64,000 nucleotides of DNA from RGIG3178 sp942492795 (GTDB lineage Bacteria; Bacillota; Clostridia; Christensenellales; QAND01), in NCBI GenBank assembly GCA_942492795.1, contig OW818639.1, positions 2,170,001 to 2,234,000 on the forward strand. The letters run 5' to 3'. Of the stretch, positions 61,814 to 64,000 are shown piece after piece (the first letter of the stretch is position 1; each line of letters opens with the position of its first letter). Position numbers and translations under genes: made by a program. The notes under the pieces were generated by a model, which was not told the origin of the DNA, searched no databases, and saw only the letters and a list, made by a program, of their open reading frames with translations.

Positions 61814-63250
61814 ATGACCGATCTTGAATTTGTAAACCATGCGATTGATGCAAAAAAAGAACTGATCCTGGATATCAGTGATCGGATATGGGAGTTTGCA
61901 GAATTGCCCTATGCGGAACACAAATCCGCCGCATTGCTCTGTGAGGCCCTTCGGAATGAGGGTTTTGCAGTAACGGAAGGCGTGGCGGAAATACCCACGT
62001 CGTTTGTGGCAAATTTCGGCTCCGGGAAACCCGTCATGGGCTTTCTGGGCGAATACGATGCGTTGGATATCTTAAGCCAGCAATCCGGCAATCCTGCTAA
62101 AAGCCCGGTCAAAGAGGGCGCTCCCGGTCACGGCTGCGGGCATAATGCGTTGGGAGCAGGTTCACTTGGGGCCGCAATCGCATTGAAGGACTATCTCGTG
62201 CAAAACAACAAGCCGGGCACCGTCGTCTATTACGGGTGTGCTGCCGAAGAAGGCGCGGGCGCCAAACAGTTCATGGCGCGCGCAGGATTGTTTGACGGTG
62301 TGGATTTTGTCTATACATGGCATCCTTCCAGTAGAACAGAGGTACAATCGCACCGCAGCGTCGCCATCATGGGCGCCAATTTCGAATTCAAAGGGTTGAC
62401 GGCGCATGCGGGAGGTACGCCGCATTTGGGAAGAAGCGCACTGGATGCGGCGGAACTGATGAACATTGGCGTCAACTATCTGCGGGAGCACATGATCGAT
62501 CAGGCGCGTATCCACTATGCTTATGTGGATGCCGGCGGCGTTGCTCCCAACGTTGTACAGGATCATACCCTGATCAAGTATGAAGTACGCTCCCCCAAAG
62601 TCAAACAGGTGAAAGAACTGTTTGAACGTGTCGTCGATGTGGCACGCGGAGCGGCTCTTATGACAAGCACCACCATGAATTATGAGATTACGATGGCGTT
62701 TTCCGATTACATTCCAAACAATGCTTTGGCGCATATAGCTGACGAGTGTTTGCGGGAAGTAGGCGCCCCGCAATGGGATGCCGAGGATTATGCGCTTGCA
62801 AAATCTTATCTGTCTTCCTACAGCAATGTTGCGATGGAATCCATCAAAGAAGCGATAGTCGGTATTTTTGGAGAAGACCAGCTGGACGAAAGGCTTGAAA
62901 AGCCGCTCGATCCCTTTGTGCACCCGTTTGACGAAAAAAACACCGCATATCAATCCGGTTCCACCGATGTCGGAGACGTCGGGTATGCCGTCCCCACGCT
63001 TAACCTGAACGTGGCGACGGCCTGCCTTGGGAACGTAGGCCATACATGGCAAATGACGGGACAGTCGGGCAGCCGCCTTGCCCACAAGGGGCTGATCGTT
63101 GCGGCCAAGGCGATGGCGCTATCCGCCATCCGTACGATGGATCGCACCGAAGCGGTTGAAAAAGCGAAACAGCTGGTTTTAAGGCAAAACGGCGGCAAAT
63201 ACGAATGCCCGCTGCCCGATTCCGTAAAGCCGCCCGTAGGAAAATATTGA
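61814..63250 (+). CDS. M20 family amidohydrolase, AbgB-like
   Basis: The 478-residue protein resembles AbgB, the catalytic subunit of p-aminobenzoyl-glutamate hydrolase, and other M20D amidohydrolases. Metal-site residues are in GAPGHGCGHNALG (near 95-107), CAAEEGAGAKQF (Glu pair, near 135), WHPSS and a late VGHTWQMTGQSG. The C-terminus (YECPLPDSVKPP) is like AbgB. The enzyme probably cleaves an amide-linked amino acid imported by the ABC transporter encoded just upstream (62-bp gap). ATG 61814 is seven bases after GGAGG; a GTG directly before it is possible. Confidence 0.9.
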   Translation: MTDLEFVNHAIDAKKELILDISDRIWEFAELPYAEHKSAALLCEALRNEGFAVTEGVAEIPTSFVANFGSGKPVMGFLGEYDALDILSQQSGNPAKSPVKEGAPGHGCGHNALGAGSLGAAIALKDYLVQNNKPGTVVYYGCAAEEGAGAKQFMARAGLFDGVDFVYTWHPSSRTEVQSHRSVAIMGANFEFKGLTAHAGGTPHLGRSALDAAELMNIGVNYLREHMIDQARIHYAYVDAGGVAPNVVQDHTLIKYEVRSPKVKQVKELFERVVDVARGAALMTSTTMNYEITMAFSDYIPNNALAHIADECLREVGAPQWDAEDYALAKSYLSSYSNVAMESIKEAIVGIFGEDQLDERLEKPLDPFVHPFDEKNTAYQSGSTDVGDVGYAVPTLNLNVATACLGNVGHTWQMTGQSGSRLAHKGLIVAAKAMALSAIRTMDRTEAVEKAKQLVLRQNGGKYECPLPDSVKPPVGKY

Positions 63251-63260
63251 TACAGTTTCA

Positions 63261-63299
63261 AAAGGTCCAAATGCCATTTGGCATTCGGGCCTTTTTTTG
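63261..63299 (+). terminator. terminator of the ABC-amidohydrolase operon
   Basis: AAAGGTCCAAATGCCA and TGGCATTCGGGCCTTT pair with one mismatch and a G-T pair, followed by TTTT. Confidence 0.85.
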
Positions 63300-63369
63300 T
63301 TGCATCAGATATTGTTAGAAACATTTCTGCATGATACCATGGATAAAGAAAAGCTTGGGAGGGATACGG

Positions 63370-64000
63370 ATGCCGGACGCATATGATTTCAAGAAGCAGT
63401 TCAAAGACTTCTATACGCCTCCACAAGCGCCGATGCTGATCGACGTCCCTGCCATGCGTTTTTTGACGATTGAGGGCAGCGGCGACCCCAACGAGCAAGG
63501 CGGCGCATACCAGACTGCCGTGGAAGTCTTGTACGGCTTATGCTACACCGTTAAAATGAGCAAGATGGGACAAAGTACCCCGAAGGGGTATTTCGATTAC
63601 ATCGTACCTCCGCTGGAAGGACTTTGGTGGCTAAACGGCGATGTGTTTGATTTGATTCGGCTTAGGGATAAGAGCCAATACCAATGGGTATCCATGATCC
63701 GCCAGCCTGATTTCGTTGACGATGCCGTGCTTCTTTGGGCCAAGGGAGAGCTTCTTAAAAAGAAACCTCTTTTGGACACGGGCAGTGTCAGACTTCTATC
63801 CTGGACGAAAGGGCTTTGCGTACAGTGCATGCACATCGGTCCCTTTGACGACGAACCCGAAACACTTGCGAAAATAGAGGCATTTACAATAGAAAGCGGG
63901 TATGAGAACGCTATCGGCGACGATTTGGCGGATGGAACGATACGCCGCCATCATGAAATCTATCTGGGCGATCCACGAAAAACAGCGTCTGAAAAACTGA
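63370..64000 (+). CDS. GyrI-like small-molecule-binding domain protein (partial at 3-prime end)
   Basis: The visible 210 residues match the GyrI-like (SOUL/AraC effector-type) proteins that open with YDFKKQFKDFYTPPQAP and end with HHEIYLGDPRKTASEKL. In this family one to about a dozen residues usually follow that motif, so the true stop is just beyond the window. PMLIDVPAMRFLTIEGSGDP near residues 21-40 is diagnostic. The fold binds small hydrophobic or cationic compounds; the ligand is unknown. ATG 63370 follows GGGAGGG. Confidence 0.88.
   Translation, partial: MPDAYDFKKQFKDFYTPPQAPMLIDVPAMRFLTIEGSGDPNEQGGAYQTAVEVLYGLCYTVKMSKMGQSTPKGYFDYIVPPLEGLWWLNGDVFDLIRLRDKSQYQWVSMIRQPDFVDDAVLLWAKGELLKKKPLLDTGSVRLLSWTKGLCVQCMHIGPFDDEPETLAKIEAFTIESGYENAIGDDLADGTIRRHHEIYLGDPRKTASEKL

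Noticed and set aside
1..64000. CRISPR array, prophage, insertion sequence or tRNA gene
   Set aside because: No regularly spaced repeats, integrase, transposase or cloverleaf-like sequence with conserved T-loop was seen on either strand.

Overview
The window is a housekeeping stretch of an endospore-forming, Gram-positive (Firmicutes, Clostridia-like) chromosome of intermediate GC. Sporulation genes (spoIVA, sigG, sigE, spoIIGA, ylmC/ymxH, yqfC, yqfD) sit among cell-division, wall-synthesis, ClpXP/Lon and dnaG-sigA genes in orders known from Bacillus and Clostridia. MurE carries the DNPR motif typical of meso-diaminopimelate peptidoglycan. I cannot name a genus; an uncultured or poorly studied Clostridia lineage is my best guess. 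Every gene from 2891 to 58955 is on the minus strand, so this block is probably leading-strand with the origin to the right.

Layout. 1-2800: a cut PHP phosphatase (-), an MscS channel (+) and a PrsA-like foldase lipoprotein (+). 2891-4910: aldo/keto reductase with its RpiR-type regulator. 5101-5260: a cluster of five hairpins. 5278-10101: spoIVA, plsY, der and a PDZ-radical SAM protein (no gpsA). 10232-12612: unknown membrane protein, pgeF, nrdR, ylmC. 12845-15427: sigG, sigE, spoIIGA. 15670-29187: the division and cell wall cluster mraZ-rsmH-ftsL-PBP-murE-mraY-murD-ftsW-murA-ftsQ-ftsA-like-ftsZ; murF and murG are absent from it. 29639-37218: phosphoesterase, acidic zinc-ribbon protein, engB, lon, clpX, clpP, tig. 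37318-41214: a large membrane protein related to the GT84 plus glycoamylase-like half of cyclic beta-1,2-glucan synthase, with altered catalytic motifs and no GH94 part. 41366-47907: rnpB, a C4 zinc-ribbon coiled-coil protein, nif3-like, trmK, sigA, dnaG, dgt. 48166-57924: ppdK, recO, yqzL, era, ybeY, pgpH, phoH, yqfD, yqfC. 58074-64000: a lipoprotein (-), then a plus-strand operon of polar amino-acid ABC transporter and M20 amidohydrolase, and a cut GyrI-like protein.

Regulation can be read directly at several points. A sigma-A promoter (TTGAAA-17-TATAAT) in front of mraZ is overlapped by three AAAGTGG boxes spaced exactly 10 bp, the MraZ autoregulatory operator. sigG has a good sigma-F promoter match and spoIVA a good sigma-E match, while spoIIGA-sigE has a TATAAT with a near-consensus Spo0A box upstream. 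So the relay Spo0A, SigF, SigE, SigG is visible in the promoters. TTG start codons with strong Shine-Dalgarno sequences are frequent (at least seven genes).

I found no CRISPR array, prophage, transposase or tRNA. The least explained items are the degenerate GT84 protein, the acidic zinc-ribbon protein, the hairpin cluster, the divergent FtsA and the membrane protein after pgeF.
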